Assembly (NCBI RefSeq): GCF_000002985.6
Contig: NC_003279.8
Coordinates: 11,470,001 to 11,534,000 of the forward strand
Source of the DNA: Caenorhabditis elegans
Lineage: Eukaryota; Nematoda; Chromadorea; Rhabditida; Rhabditidae
Length of the DNA stretch: 64,000 nt
Direction of reading: 5' to 3'
The notes under the pieces: generated by a model
Databases searched by the model: none
What the model saw: only the letters and a program-made list of their open reading frames with translations
Told to the model about the DNA's origin: nothing
Position numbers and translations under genes: made by a program
Part shown: positions 1 to 12,379 of the stretch, in pieces
Numbering within the stretch: position 1 is the stretch's first letter
How the letters are laid out: each line of letters starts with the position of its first letter

Positions 1-97
1 ATAGTTTTTTGGGGTTTTTAGGGTCTAACAAACAATGTGGAAGCTTTTTGGAAATCCCACGGAAATCCCAATGCCCATGTTTAAGCCTCAGCTTAAG

Positions 98-235
98 ATT
101 CAGCCTAAGCCTAAGCCTAAGCCTAAACCCAAGCCAAAGCCTAAGCCTAAGCCTAAACCTAAGCATGTGCCTAAGCCTAAACCTAAGCCTAAGCCTAAGC
201 GTAAGCCTAAGCCCAAGCCAAAGCCTAAGCCTTAA
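98..235. repeat. Telomere-like (CCTAAG)n tract
   Basis: About 23 units of CCTAAG with single-base variants such as CCCAAG and CCAAAG. It is the complement of the nematode telomere unit TTAGGC, lies upstream of the sulfotransferase exon at 288 and is probably intronic. Confidence 0.9.
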
Positions 236-287
236 CTTAACCTTAAGCAGGGGCCAGGCACGCAATCTTGCTTAAACTATAATTCAG

Positions 288-1584
288 ACGGCTCCGGACA
301 ACAAGCTTATTGCCTGCGAAATCCGGAAGTCTATGTCTCAGCTGACGCTCAACATGATGTGCCTCTTGTACAACGAAACGCAGTACCTACAGGATAAAAA
401 CAATTTCACGAATACTTGGGAGACAAGTACTAGGTAGGTAGTGTGCAGGAACTCAATGCCTCACCTTTTTTTTCCAGGAAATGCACTAGTGAGACAAACT
501 TTGTGACTCCATCCGATTCATTGAAGAACGATAAGGACGCAGTGCGATTTGTGTTCGTGCGGGATCCGTTTCGCCGTTTTGTGTCGATGTACTTGAACAA
601 ATGTGTCGTGTTAGTTGCAAATTCTGAAATAGTCAAAGTTCAAACTGATAATTTTAAGTGAAAAACGGTGTTTCGACTGTGAAACCGATATGCGGTGTAT
701 CGCGAAGAAAACCTACGAGTCATTCGTCGAGATTCAGAATAATGAGACTAAAGCTGCGGGAATTGAGTATGTTGAGGCACATGCTGCTCCAACGACTTGG
801 TGAGTGAGATCTTATTGTGGCACGGCTAAGTATATCAGTAGAAATTTTTCGACCAGATTATTGTTCTGTAAAGTTTCTTTAAAAAGTACTCAATCCAATA
901 CTCCGGCGATGTTTACGGCTTAGGCTTTGGCTTAGGCTTAGGCTTAGGCTTAGGCTTAGGCTTAGGCTTAGGCTTAGGCTTAGGCTTAGGCTTAGGCTTA
1001 GGCTTAGGCTTAGGCCAAGGTTTAGGCTTGGGCTAAGTCTAAGGTTTGTGTTCAGCCACAAGCTTAGGCTAAGTCTTAAATTCAGAAAAACCAAATAATG
1101 AGTTTTGGATTGAGCACTATTTTAAGATTTTATTTTTTCTAGGAACTGTAAATTCAACGAGGGAGTTGAGAACTGGGAGCTGCTGCCTATGGACTCGGAC
1201 CTCAAAGATCGGATTTCGTCGGCTGCTAAATTAGCAGATATCTTAAGAAAGCAAGGCGTCCGTGACACTTTAGTTGAGCAAATTTATAAAGACATTTTGA
1301 GTAGGTTCTTTTTTATTCTAATACTTTATTCTAATAATTTATTCTAATAATTTTTTAAAAAATTTTCTAAAAATTTTGCAGCTACCGAGACTGCTCACTC
1401 TACTCACAAATGGACCAAACGTCTGGAAGCTGAAAAGCAAGTTCGAGAAGATCCGATTGTTCGTGAATACCTGCACAAAATCTACCTCTACGATTATCTT
1501 CTTTTCCCGTTTGACAGAAGCGTTTTAGACCCGGAATATCGGGATATTAACTCAATTTCTTATTTGAAAAAATTCTCCAAATGA
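288..1584 (+). CDS. Carbohydrate sulfotransferase-like protein, 3' part of gene
   Basis: Five exons splice in frame: 288-433, 478-609, 659-799, 1143-1300 and 1382-1584, giving about 259 residues and a TGA stop. The first visible exon opens in phase after a TTCAG acceptor, so the N-terminus lies upstream, probably beyond the window edge. The protein holds the 3'-phosphate-binding style motif [13 protein letters not shown] and then NKCV...KRCFDC, a layout I recognise from the large nematode Sulfotransfer_2-like family of Golgi type II enzymes that move sulfate from PAPS to sugars. The early segment ([20 protein letters not shown]) also fits that family. The intron at 800-1142 contains a TTAGGC tract and the sequence before 288 contains CCTAAG units, so both flanking introns carry telomere-like repeats. 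Substrate cannot be told. Confidence 0.8.
916..1060. repeat. Telomere-like (TTAGGC)n tract in intron
   Basis: At least 17 near-perfect TTAGGC units at 916-1013 followed by degenerate units. It sits in the sulfotransferase intron 800-1142, in opposite orientation to the tract at 98-235. Confidence 0.92.
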
Positions 1585-3277
1585 ACCTTGTAACTTTGAA
1601 CCTTTTTGTGATAATTTTTCTGGAATCTAATTCTCCGTCAGGCTTTTTAATTCAAAATTTTAAAATTTAGCTACAAAATACATTGATTGAGTGGCGATAA
1701 AAAGAGAAATGTGTGCGAGCAACTTTTCGGGAGAGATTAAAATTGAAGATTACCCGAAAATTTAGGACAAATTGTCTGGGAAATTTTAGAAAAAAAGGTG
1801 GCTTTTTGACCTCCGATGTGTGTTGTTTCTAACTTTGATTTGAACACCGTATCTTGTAGGCAGGCAGGCAGGCATTATTACTCATATGGAATATGGAGAG
1901 ATATCGTTTCAGAAAATTTTCAATTTTTATTTTTTCTATTTCAAAAAGATCAGACGGGCATCGATACAAAAAGAAATGAAGAAACACATATAATGAAGCT
2001 TTCAAAATACATTACTATATCTTGTGAAGCTTGGAAAAGGGTTTTGATATTTTTTCAACAAAATGATATAATTTTTGGCTAACAGTTTGCATGTGTAAAA
2101 GTACTGTTTTAACTGAAAAACGCAAATTTTACTCAAATTTTTTGAAATTCTCAGTAGCAATCGTAGATTTTTATGTTATTTTTTAAATGGAAAACATTAA
2201 AATTAATTTATTTTACAAAGTTTCTTCAAAATTGAAGTTTTTTTTTCAGAAAATCTCTCATCTTTCACCACTCCCCTTTCCCCACTCTGCTCAGCTTTTC
2301 CGATCACTTCTTATCACGAGGTCTACGCGAAATTCAGGTGCTTTTTGACGAATTCTGAAAAGTCTCATTTTTCTTGGCTAAAGTTTCATTTGGAAAATGT
2401 TTTTATATAGAATATTGAATCAAACTTTTTAGCTCCATGACCTTTGCTCGTGGATTCTGGGAAAGCTTTCCGGCATTTACCTGCAGCTTCAACAAGACTT
2501 GAGCAAGAAGCTGCCGATCCTACAAGTTTGAATGTAAGAAGTTCTACAAGCCTTTTGTTGAAAATTGTTGAAATCGTCTGAAAATGCACCAAAATATTAA
2601 ATAACCTGTAATTTAGTAATTTGAAATAAATTACCTTCAAAATACACGAATAAATGCAATTTGAAGGTTTTGTAGTCAAATTTTTTATTGCTTTATTAGA
2701 CCCAAAATTGCCTGAAAACACAGAATTTCATAATGAAATTTCTTGGAAACTGCTCAAAAAAAAAAGGTATCGCAGCTCTAAAAATAACCTAAAAATGATT
2801 AAAATTGGAAATTTGACCGATTTGTTGATGTCGCAGCGGCTGGAAATTAATTTCTTTCAAATCACTTTTTTTGAAAACGCAAGATAATTATCATGTACGG
2901 AAATTGCCGTTTTTTCCGGCAAATTCGGTAAATCAGTCTCTTGCCGGTTTGCCGATTTGCCGGAAATTTTCAATTCTTGCAGTTTGTCGGAAAAAACCTT
3001 TTTCCGTGTCGCCGAACTTGTTCATTTGAGCCTAAAAACGTGAATTTCGGAAAGATGACACAAAATATTTCAGTTTTCGTATATTTTCCTCTAAAATTGA
3101 AATCAATATCTGAAAATTTATTCCGTCGAAACAAGGGCATTCTCCAATGGATCACAATCTATTCCCGTCTGACACATTTAAATGCATTTGGGGGACACAA
3201 AAGGCGACGGAAAGTCTACGAAACAAATGTTTATTTGGAACTTTAACGTCTTTTAATATAAAACAAATGTCACAACG
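1585..3277. other. Intergenic; possible two-exon remnant and a CCGGCAAAT repeat piece
   Basis: No convincing gene. AT-rich sequence from 1585 to 2250. Two stretches at about 2250-2337 and 2433-2530 are bounded by TTTTTCAG/GTGC and TTTTTAG signals and join without a stop for about 60 codons in one frame before a TGA; I do not recognise the product. Around 2885-2975 there is a short piece of the GGCAAATTGCC-type repeat that recurs at 4.0-4.7, 40.5 and 45.7-46.5 kb. Confidence 0.4.
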
Positions 3278-5619
3278 TCAAATAGATATTCCAGAATTGA
3301 GCAATAGCTTGATGAAGTCGTGATAGATATCCTGAAACAAAAATTGTCTTTATCCACAAAATTCCAACTTAAAATTACCGATACAGTAACAATTTGCAAA
3401 GTAATATCCCCTATCCTAATTGCAATTTCAAAATCGTCCATTTTTGTCTGTGTCTCATAATAGTTTCTCAGCGCGGAGCAAACTCCTTCATAGTGCTCTT
3501 GAGCAACAATTTTCAGAGCAGTGGAGGTTTTGTGGAATTTCAGATTCCAGATGCAAAACAACTTGAAAGCAGAGTATTCATACATGTTCAATTTCAAATT
3601 TGCCAGGGAAGATCCCAATGTTGTCCTGACCTGGTGAATGAATTCAGAGAGTTTTCTGAAAAATTAGTTTAAATTGTAGCAATAAATAAAAGAAACATTT
3701 CACCTGTCAACTCCAATTTCATAGTGAGCCCCATCTGACATGGAATATTCCCTGACAGAATCCAACCAAACATTCAAAAATTGGAAGTACTTATGTAGTA
3801 CCCTGATATCTTTTTGATGTAACTTAGAAACTCCAGGGCAGTTAATGCATGCTTCCATTGCTGATCCACTTTGATGAGCAGTGATTACCATGAGCTCATT
3901 CATTGATTTAGCATGGAGAATGTTCTGGAATCAACTAGCTTTGTTATGGGACCTGCTGTAAGTAACCCCATAATTTTGGGGTTTCAGATCAGGGGAGGGC
4001 GGCAAATTGATTTGTCGACAAATTCGGCAAATTGCCGGAAATTTTTAATTCCAGCAATTTGCCGGTTTGCCGATTTGCCGGAAATTTCAATTCCGGCAAT
4101 TTGCCGATTTGCCGATTTGCCGGAAAAAATCGTTTGCCCCCACCCCTGTTTCAGATATTTCCTAACATTTTCATTACAAGCTCCTAACTTTTGATATATG
4201 CATTTTTGATGTGTTTTGAAATTGACACTAACATCAATTTGCCATGAAACTGATCGAAAATTATCTTTAAGAAACGGGGAAAAAATTTCAAAAAGGCCTA
4301 GTTTTAAGTGTTTCCGTCTTTTAAAAAATCCCTCTAAAAACTTCCGGCAAGTTGATATCCGGCAAACGGGAAAAATGGACAAATTGGCAAATTACCGAAA
4401 TTGAAAATTTCCGGCAAATCGGCAAATCGGCAACTTGCCGGAATTGAAAATTTCCGGCAAATCGGCAAACCAGCAAGTTGCCAAAAATCAAAATTTCCGG
4501 CAAATCGGCAAAGTAGCAAATTTCTGGAATTGAAAATTTCCGGCAAATCGGCAAACCGCCAATTTGCTGAAAATGAAACTTTCCGGCAAATCGGCAAACC
4601 GGCAATTTGCCGAAAATGAAAATTTCCGGCAAATCGGCAAACTACCAAATTTCTGGAATTGAAAATTTCCGGCAAATTGGCAATTTGGCGAAAATGAAAA
4701 TTCCCGGTACATTGGCAAAACGACACAACTATTTCCCTTTGAAATATAATATCTCGGCTCAATTAAAATATATCAAACAATTTTCAACTACAAAGCTATA
4801 GAAAAAATCTAGCAAATATTTTGTCAGTTGACAATTTTTCAATAAAACAAACGCCATTGAGATATAAGTCGTCAAAGTTTAATAATGGAATTTCAAATCA
4901 AACTCCTGTCAAATTGCCTACCATGTCTCACCTACCTTCGAACTATTCTTCCTCCTGTTGGCTATCGTCTTCTCCACCTCTTTCACATAAAACTGTAGCA
5001 ACTCCTGTGGATATCTCTTCAAAATTTTGCTATACTTTCCAATTGGCTTTTCAATTATTGGAGATACCAAAGGGCTCGATTCGGAGGAGCTGGAGCTGGC
5101 ACTAGATGTGCCAATGGATCCTAGAAAATTTTTAAGGATTAGGGAATAAGTAGTTTAATTTATAACTAACTTGAAGCATCCACGTTAACACATTTTTGTT
5201 TCGGAACATAATTGCTATTGATTTTTCGAATATCTGGAATAAATACCTATTTATAGAAAACCGAAAAAATGTGTATTTTTCAAGTTACTTACAATCTTTC
5301 CTCATTCCAGCTTTGAGGCAATTGTTGTAGCGACAAGCTCGGCAGGTGAATTTCTTTTCTGGAAAATCTTAGCTTAAGACATCATAATTTGATGTTAACT
5401 AACCAAAAGAAATAACACAATCATTATTTGCATTACATGTGAACTGATTCTTAACGGTCCTTCTGAAGAATGCAGCACAAGCTATGCAGCAAGAGGTTCC
5501 GAAGTGAAAGCCGGAAGTTAAGGAGTCATTGCAAATACGGCAGGGGTCTGAAATACATTGTCAAACGAATTTTAAAAAAATAGAAAAAAAATAGTCAACT
5601 AACCGTTTTTATTATCCAT
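3278..5619 (-). CDS. Nuclear hormone receptor, supplementary nematode type
   Basis: Eight exons: 5619-5604, 5547-5404, 5358-5293, 5233-5171, 5120-4936, 3924-3704, 3655-3379 and 3331-3278; predicted 341 residues. The N-terminus is a C4 zinc-finger DNA-binding domain: CRIC, then CCIACAAFFRR as the P-box region, then CNANNDC and CRACRYNNCLKAG. The hinge is Ser-rich. The second half has the nematode ligand-binding core (NCPGVSKLHQKD, KYFQFLNVWLDS, IVAQEHYEG, IRIGDITLQIVTVS). It should act as a ligand-regulated or constitutive transcription factor in the nucleus; target and ligand are unknown. It is a close paralog of the + strand receptor at 7889-9947: both share a 144-nt second exon and a 54-nt last exon. 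Intron 5 (3925-4935) is filled by GGCAAATTGCC-type repeats. Confidence 0.9.
3990..4148. mobile_element. hAT-like MITE with 8-bp target duplication
   Basis: The 159-bp element begins CAGGGGAGGGCGGCAAA and ends TTTGCCCCCACCCCTG, imperfect terminal inverted repeats. It is flanked by the direct repeat TTTCAGAT at 3982-3989 and 4149-4156. CAGGG termini with 8-bp duplications are typical of hAT elements. It lies in intron 5 of the receptor gene; the interior is GGCAAATTGCCGG motifs. No transposase. Confidence 0.7.
4335..4720. repeat. CCGGCAAATCGGCAAA tandem-like repeat array
   Basis: Repeated units of roughly 60 bp containing TTTCCGGCAAATCGGCAAA and its partial complement, in the same receptor intron. 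The open frames across it on both strands are repeat artefacts. Confidence 0.85.
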
Positions 5620-5939
5620 CGCAAAAGCAGACCCACTAGTGGACACAAAATGGAATAGGAATGACTTCAAATCCCCCAAAATGTTATCTACTGGAAATCT
5701 CCGGCGGCCTCCAGTCAGAATCTCTCATGTTTCCATCCCCGAAAGTGCTAGTACGGAATTTAAGAAATTGAAAATTTGTGTTGTACTACGAAGAAACAGA
5801 GTTGCCTACGATGCCTACCTAATTGCAAGACGTACCTGAGATATAGCTAAGACATACCTAAAACGTACCTAAGGCTTATCTAAGCCTACCTAAGCCTACC
5901 TAACACCACAAAAGTAGACAGATTAATGCTGATCAGTTA

Positions 5940-6356
5940 AAGGTGGAGTAGCGCCAGTGGGGATTTTGCTTAAATACACTCATAATGATCCAAAATGACC
6001 GAATATCATAATAAAACACTCCGAAAAATATTTTCAGATTTTTCATAATTTTCGGTCAAATTTTTGGAAAATTGCCAAAATTTTGAAAAATATGAACTTT
6101 TGAGGAAATCCAAAACAATGTCACATGTTTCGACCCTCACAATATTTTAATACAAATAATTAAAACACAATTAAATTATAAAAAAAAAATGCCAAAAAAT
6201 TAAAATTATCAATGGCAAAAACTGAGCAATTGTCACTTTTTTTCAGTAAATAAAAAATGTTCAAAAAATTGCCGAAAAATTTTATTATAATATTCGGTCA
6301 TTTTGGCACCATAGGAGTAGTTTGTAACATTTTCCCCACTGGCGCTACTCCACCTT
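5940..6356. mobile_element. MITE-like element, 'GGTGGAGTAGCGCC' termini
   Basis: Terminal inverted repeats AAGGTGGAGTAGCGCCAGTG at the left and CACTGGCGCTACTCCACCTT at the right bracket about 417 bp of AT-rich DNA. A related internal segment recurs at about 41645-41890. No coding capacity. Confidence 0.7.
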
Positions 6357-6840
6357 GAACTACTAATAGTTTGTTACTTCATACTATAGTTCCAGAAAAC
6401 TTGCCACTAATTATAGCCCCCCAGTCGAGGATATACTAACTTACCTAACCGGAAGCCCTGATGCTGAAAAACAAATGTGTGCCTAATTTTATGACAAAGA
6501 CCTTTTTCTGTTTGCAAACTAAACTATATCCTAAATTTACTTCCTCGTTTTTTCACACAAAACACGGTCTTCTAACTACTTGACCCAAATCGGTCCAGAT
6601 TACGATCATTTTTTTTTGGATGGGGCGATGCATGTTGCGTTTTTGCACAATCTACAGAAGGATAAGGATAAGCTGAGGCGTTGGTCGTGGTGAGACCCAA
6701 TTTGGGTACCACTTGTTGAGCTTCAGCTTTATTGGGCTTTCGATGGAACTAGAAAAGCCTGGAGGTCTACCGTGAACTAGGGACTAGATATGCTCTAAAC
6801 CTTGTCCTAGTTTAGCATAACAATTCCCTAGGTCACGAGG

Positions 6841-6990
6841 GGTCCGAGTGTGATCTACAGTGTGATCTACGGTGTGATCTACAAAACGCGGAAGAATTTC
6901 CAACTGTTGTCGCACGGTCAAGAACGTGCTGACGTCACAATTTTCTGAGCAAAAATTCCCGCATTTTTTGTAGATCAAGCCGTAATGGGA
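6841..6990. repeat. Foldback repeat with GATCTACAAAA arms
   Basis: TGATCTAC is repeated three times at the left, and GCATTTTTTGTAGATCAAGC closes the right. The same family is at 48878-48955, 49658-49812 and 51318-51475. Confidence 0.75.
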
Positions 6991-7049
6991 CAGCCTGGTG
7001 TTCGCATACGTCAAGATAAACCTTCCACGAACAAACAAGTTGCCAAGAC

Positions 7050-7285
7050 CTACTATTCTAAGTTTATCTAAGCCTACCTAAATCTACCTAATACGCACCT
7101 CAGCCTACCTAAGACGTACCTAAGACATACCTGAATCGTACCTAAGTCTTCTTAAGCCTATATATGCTTACCTGAGACATGCCTAATAAAACTTACCTTA
7201 AACGTGCCACCTAATCCTACCTAAGACGTACCAAAGCCTACTTAAGACGTACCTAAGACGTACCTAAGACGTACCTAAGATGAAG
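7050..7285. repeat. CCTAAGACGTAC degenerate tandem repeat
   Basis: Successive 12-18 bp units of CCTAAGACGTA and CCTACCTAAG, also at 5830-5910. They look like diverged CCTAAG telomere-like units. Confidence 0.7.
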
Positions 7286-7888
7286 TGTCTCTAATTCTCT
7301 CCGAGACCTTATATATTTCCCGACGACTACCAACCTTTTGATCTAAAACGAGAAAGTGTGTTTTGTGGTTCCACAGGGGCCCGTGGCGTATCTTTTGAGG
7401 ACATCAAAAAGTCTGCCCATCCAAACAACCAACTTCAGATTTTCAGATGGAAACCTAAATGGGGACTTTTTCTTGAAAATTTTGCTCATATGAGTGAGAA
7501 TCTGTTGAGAAACCCCAGCTCTACCTCAGACCTAGTTGATTTTTTTTTTCTGGAATTTCGGTACAGAAGTCTGTGATGGTTTTCCAATTTGCTTCTACCG
7601 CTAGCTGATGTAAATTCTAGAGCCTTTCTACTGAAATTTCCACAAAAATGTTTCCAAAATTCATAATTTTTATTCTCCTGATATACTAAAAATTTGACTT
7701 CTTGATAGTATCGTTCGATAGCATCTCTTGAGACTCCGCAAGACTTCGGACAGAAATTCCGAAACAGCACAAGTATCAGCAGAAAAGATCAGGAAAGGAT
7801 GAGAATAGCGTCACTTGGATTCTGTTTCTCCGAACGAGAATTTTGGATCGAAATTATTTATTTTGTCTCCTGGCAAGTTTGAAGAAAA

Positions 7889-9947
7889 ATGTCGACAACC
7901 GTAGGGAGGCCGAGTAATGAAATAGGTTAGTGAAGTGAAATTTTTCTCAGAACTTTTGAATTCCCGCCAATGTTTTCTCAAAAATGCGAATTCCCGCCAA
8001 AAAGTGTTTTCTCAGAAAATTTGAATTCCCGCCAATAAAAAAATTACTCAAAAAATTCGAATTTCCGCCAAAAAATTTACTCAGAAAATTTGAATTTCCC
8101 GCCAAAAATATACTCCGAAAATTTGAATTTCCCGCCAAAAATTGTATTCTCAGAAAATTTGAATTCCCGCCAATAAAAAATTACTCAAAAAGTTCGAATT
8201 TCCGCCAAAAAATTCACTCAGAAAATTTGAATATCCCGCAAAAATTGTTTTCTCAGAAAATTTGAACTCCCGCCAAATTTTTCTCAGACAATTTGAATTC
8301 TCGCCAAAAATGTTTTTTTTTAGAAAATTTGAATTCCCGCCATAAAAATTTACTCCGAATCAGAAGTTTTGAATACCCGCCAAATTTTTCACGAAAAGTT
8401 TGAATTTTCCGCCAAAAAATTTTTCTCAGAAAATTTATGTCCTGCCAACATTTTTCAGGAAATTTGAGCTCCCGCCAAATTTTTCTAAGAAACTTTACCT
8501 ACAGTAAAAAAGGTTGCTCCAACGGCTTTTAGCTTTAGTTCAAGCCAATTCTCACAACTTCCAGCTTCCTGCCAAGTTTGTCACAGCACCGAACGAACCC
8601 GCCTGTACTTTGGCATCACCTCCTGCGCAGCTTGTGCTGCATTCTTCCGAAGATCCGATGGGATTCGCTACATGTGCACTGCAACTAACAGCTGCACTAT
8701 TTCTCATGGTAGTTTTAGCTTCTTGAGAAAATCCTTACTCAATTAAATTTCAGATATGAAGTTCTTCTGCAGAGCATGCAGATACACCAGTTGTATTCGA
8801 GCCGGGATGGTCATGAGCCGTAATGCTTTAGCTACTGCTAGAAAAGCACCGAACAACATAATACCACGGGAGCCCACACCAAGAAGCGTGCCGTCACTTG
8901 AGGAAGTAGACGGGTTCAGCAAGATCCTGAACATTTCCAACGGGGATTTGCTCAAGTATTATGTGAAAGAAGTGGAGAGCATAATGGCTCAGCAGAGATA
9001 TGGGGAGCAAAAGGTGAGGATACCTGGCACAGTTAAATGGGTCTACGGCCGTTTCAGTCGGATCTCACCTGGTGTCAGGATGCCCCATTACTCTACTGCA
9101 CACGAAATGGCGGGAAAATGTAATATTTGTGACGTCACAGAGCATTTCGTCATTTCGTGTACAGTAGAGCGATGGGACAACCTGACATCACATGGGTTTT
9201 TGACAAAACCGTTGAATTGTTTTTATGAAGCTTAGCAAGGCTAACCATCTGACTATAATTTCAGAACGCTCTCCAAGTGAAGTCAGTGAACGATCTTATG
9301 ATTGTCACCGCCTACCAAGAAGGAACATCCCTGGAATCGTGCTTCAACTGCCCTGGAGTAGATATACTGTATAATGAAGACGTTGAGGTTGTGCACAAGT
9401 ACTTCAAGTTCTCGAACACCTGGATTGATTCACTCCTTGCACCTACTTCCCCACTGGATCCTAGCTGTAACGAGTGAGCTGGATAATCTTTATTTTCTTT
9501 TAAAAATTTAATATAAATTTTCAGAAGAATCTCTGAGTTCATCCATCTACTCAAGTCAACTCTGGGGAGCACACTTGCCCAGCTTAACCTGAACATCATT
9601 GAATACGCAGCCTTCAAGTCATTTTGCATCTGGAAGCTTGTGTATCACAAAACAAGCATTTCAATGAAGATTGTGGCTCAGGAGCATTATGAAGGAGTTA
9701 CAAGTGCTCTTAGGAAGTATTATAGGGTATGGGATCTACAGTTCATACTACATTTAATTTGAAATTTTTAGAAGAACATTAAAATGAGTGAATTGGAAAT
9801 GGCCACAAGAATCGGGGATATCACACTGCAAATCATCACTGTATCGGTTAGTCTTTCCGAATCTAGGAGCAATTTCGACGTTACGTTATTCAGAATCTCT
9901 ACAATGACATGGCTCGGATGTATCATCAAACTGGGCTTCAACTATGA
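7889..9947 (+). CDS. Nuclear hormone receptor, supplementary nematode type (paralog of the - strand gene)
   Basis: Seven exons: 7889-7925, 8565-8708, 8754-9013, 9265-9473, 9525-9726, 9772-9846 and 9894-9947; predicted 326 residues. The start was chosen at 7889 because its short exon (MSTTVGRPSNEI) ends in phase 1 at a GT and joins cleanly to the zinc-finger exon. DNA-binding domain: CQVC, CAACAAFFRR, CTATNSC, CRACRYTSCIRAG. Ligand-binding part: NCPGVDILYNED, KYFKFSNTWIDS, IVAQEHYEGVTSALRKYY, RIGDITLQIITVS. The gene is the inverted partner of the receptor at 3278-5619, with the three middle exons of that gene represented by one exon here. Intron 1 is occupied by a GGCGGGAAATTC-type satellite and intron 3 by a foldback. 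Confidence 0.9.
7940..8495. repeat. AAATTTGAATTCCCGCC minisatellite in receptor intron 1
   Basis: About 15 units of 35-40 bp with the core GAAAATTTGAATTCCCGCC. It is the reverse complement of the array at 10312-11140. Confidence 0.85.
9075..9190. repeat. Foldback in receptor intron 3
   Basis: Left arm TACTCTACTGCACACGAAATG and right arm CATTTCGTGTACAGTAGAGC, imperfect palindrome with outer TGTCAGGATG and CAACCTGACA. Confidence 0.7.
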
Positions 9948-10157
9948 TGCTATGATTGAAAAAAACTTCTCAATCCCCAATGAAAAGTGAAGCTGTCGAA
10001 AGTGAAACCTTATTCACGTGGTTTTAATAATACAAATATAATTACTTATATATAAAAAAATACAGTTCGTCTGTCCATAGTTTGTAGTCTATGTAGTCTT
10101 TGTAGTCTGTGACGTCACACCCAAAGTCAGTGAGAGTTGTGGGCGGGGCCTGTCACC

Positions 10158-10306
10158 TTCGTGGTGAGACCCATCGTGGTGAGACCCTTCGTGGTGAGAC
10201 CCATCGTGGTGAGACCCTTCGTGGTGAGACCCATCGTGGTGAGATCCATCGTGGTGAGACCCTTCGTGGTGAGACCCATCGTGGTGAGACCCTTCGCGGT
10301 GAGACC
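10158..10306. repeat. 15/30-bp tandem repeat GTGGTGAGACCCATC
   Basis: About ten copies of TCGTGGTGAGACCC alternating with AT or TT. Open frames on both strands are produced by the 15-bp period. Confidence 0.9.
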
Positions 10307-10311
10307 CACAT

Positions 10312-11140
10312 TTTTGGCGGGAAATTCAAATTTTCAGTGAAAAAATTTTGGCGGGAAATTCAAATTTTCAGTGAAAAAAATTTTGGCGGGAAATTCAAAT
10401 TTTCAGTGAAAAAATTTGGGCGGGAAATTCAAATTTTCAGTGAAAAAAATTTTAGCGGGAAAATCAAGTTTTCAGTAAAAAAATTTTTGGCGGGAAATTC
10501 AAATTTTCAGTGAAAAAAATTTTGGCGGGAAATTCAAATTTTCAGTGAAAAAATTTGGGCGGGAAATTCAAATTTTCAGTGAAAAAAATTTTAGCGGGAA
10601 AATCAAGTTTTCAGTAAAAAAATTTTTGGCGGGAAATTCAAATTTTCAGTGAAAAAAATTTTGGCAGGAAATTCAAATTTTCAGTGAAAAAAAATTTTGG
10701 CGGGAAATTAAAATTTTCAGTGAAAAAAATTTTAGCGGGAAAATCAAGTTTTCAGTAAAAAAATTTTTGGCGGGAAATTCAAATTTTCAGTGAAAAAAAT
10801 TTTGGCAGGAAATTCAAATTTTCAGTGAAAAAAAATTTTGGCGGGAAATTAAAATTTTCAGTGAAAAAAATTTTAGCGGGAAATTCAAATTTGCAGTGTA
10901 AAAAATTTTGGCAGGAAATTCAAATTTTCAGTGAAAAAAAATTTGGCGGGAAATTCAAATTTTCAGTGAAAAAAAATTTAGCGGGAAATTCAAATTTTCA
11001 GTGAAAAAAATTTTAGCGGGAAAATCAAGTTTTCAGTAAAAAAATTTTTGGCGGGAAATTCAAATTTTCAGTGAAAAAAATTTTGGCAGGAAATTCAAAT
11101 TTTCAGTGAAAAAAAATTTTGGCGGAAAATTCCAATTTCT
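10312..11140. repeat. GGCGGGAAATTCAAATTTTCAG minisatellite
   Basis: About 20 units of 37-39 bp built on GGCGGGAAATTCAAATTTTC followed by AGTGAAAAAAATTTT, with recurring higher-order variants (AGCGGGAAAATCAAG). Inverted relative to the array in the neighbouring receptor gene at 7940-8495. Confidence 0.92.
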
Positions 11141-11149
11141 GAGAAAAAT

Positions 11150-11440
11150 CGAGAAATGTCTGCAATGTTCCAGAAGTTTCTAGAAAATTCGAGAAAACTC
11201 CGGAATGGTCCAGAATTTTCTAGAAAATTCTAGAAAGTTCTGGAATGGTCCAGAAGTTTCTAGAAAATTCGAGAAAATTCCGGAATGGTCCAGAATTTTC
11301 TAGAAAATTCTAGAAAGTTCTGGAATGGTCCAGAATTTTCTAGAAAATTCGGGAAAATTCTGGAATATTCCAGAACTTTCTAGAAAAATCGGGAAAAGTC
11401 TGCAATGTTCCAGAACTAAAAAATTCGATAAAACTCTGAA
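11150..11440. repeat. TTCTAGAAAATTCGAG minisatellite
   Basis: Tandem units of about 35 bp with GGAATGGTCCAGAATTTTC and TAGAAAATTC, degenerate at the right end. Confidence 0.85.
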
Positions 11441-12379
11441 ATGTTCAATTTCGTGGAAAAATTCAAGAAACTTCTGCAAAGTTCTACACGGGGTTCTGGC
11501 TCGATCCCGCGCTCCATTGGACACTGAAATGGCGGGAAAAAACTTTGAAATCGCAAGAGGAATTTTCACGCAGCGCGTTGAAAAAAGTGTATGCATTTGC
11601 GCGTGACGGTGTTTCTTCAAGTTTTGATACTCCTAGAATATTCTGAAGTTTCAATAATTAAAAAAAAAATATCAAAAATTGTTATAATTTTCAGAAACGC
11701 TCGCCAAAAACTTTCGGAAAGGACCGGAAAATGTTTCATATGATTTGAAGAACATAGAGAAAATTATACGTTCAAGAAATTTAGAAATAGTTCCAGGAAA
11801 CTTGAGGTTTTAAGTTGTAATTGCTCAGAACTTAGTTATATAATATTTATGTTGCTCGAAAATTTCCGGTAACCAGGGAAAAAACGTTCCATCTGCAAAG
11901 AAGGCTTAGAAAATTTAGAATTTGATTTCAATTTTGAGTACGCCAGTCGGAGCACGCGCTTCTGCGCGTGCGAACGGCTGGTTTAATGAATAATGAAATT
12001 GTTATCATTGCTCAATTTTTCTTTTAAATTGTGCATAACAAGTAGTTAAAACTCTGTATTAAAAATCTGTATAGTTTCAGAAAATTTTATTAACCTGATT
12101 TTCAGCTAGCAGACTTTTTTGGAGCATGCTTCATGTTTACAGTGAATTTTGTGAGTACTTGAAATCATGTTAATTATCTAATTAACACAATTGTGAATTT
12201 GAAAAAGTCAACCCATTTAGTTAGAGCTTATCTTAAATCTTTAAAGCACAATTCTGAACAAGTAAGCTTCCTTGATAGTTCTGGACCATTTTTACTATAA
12301 AACTTCACATTGAAAATTTCAAGAAAAAGCAACAGCCACATGAAGAGAAACAAATCCATGCTAAAGTTTTATTGGACCT

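Larger units (their letters stand above)
5620..7888. other. Divergent intergenic region, repeat-rich
   Basis: The shared upstream region of the two receptors. It holds (CCTAAG/CCTACC)-type units at 5830-5910, an inverted-repeat element at 5940-6356, a GATCTAC foldback at about 6841-6985, CCTAAGACGTAC units at 7050-7290 and unassigned unique-looking sequence at 6590-6720 and 7340-7780. No recognisable gene in the last two stretches. Confidence 0.6.
9948..12379. other. Intergenic, mostly satellites
   Basis: Contains the three arrays listed separately (10158-10306, 10312-11140, 11150-11440), then AT-rich sequence from 11450 to 12380 in which I see no gene. GC-richer patches at 11490-11600 and 11945-11985 have no coding signature. 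Confidence 0.6.
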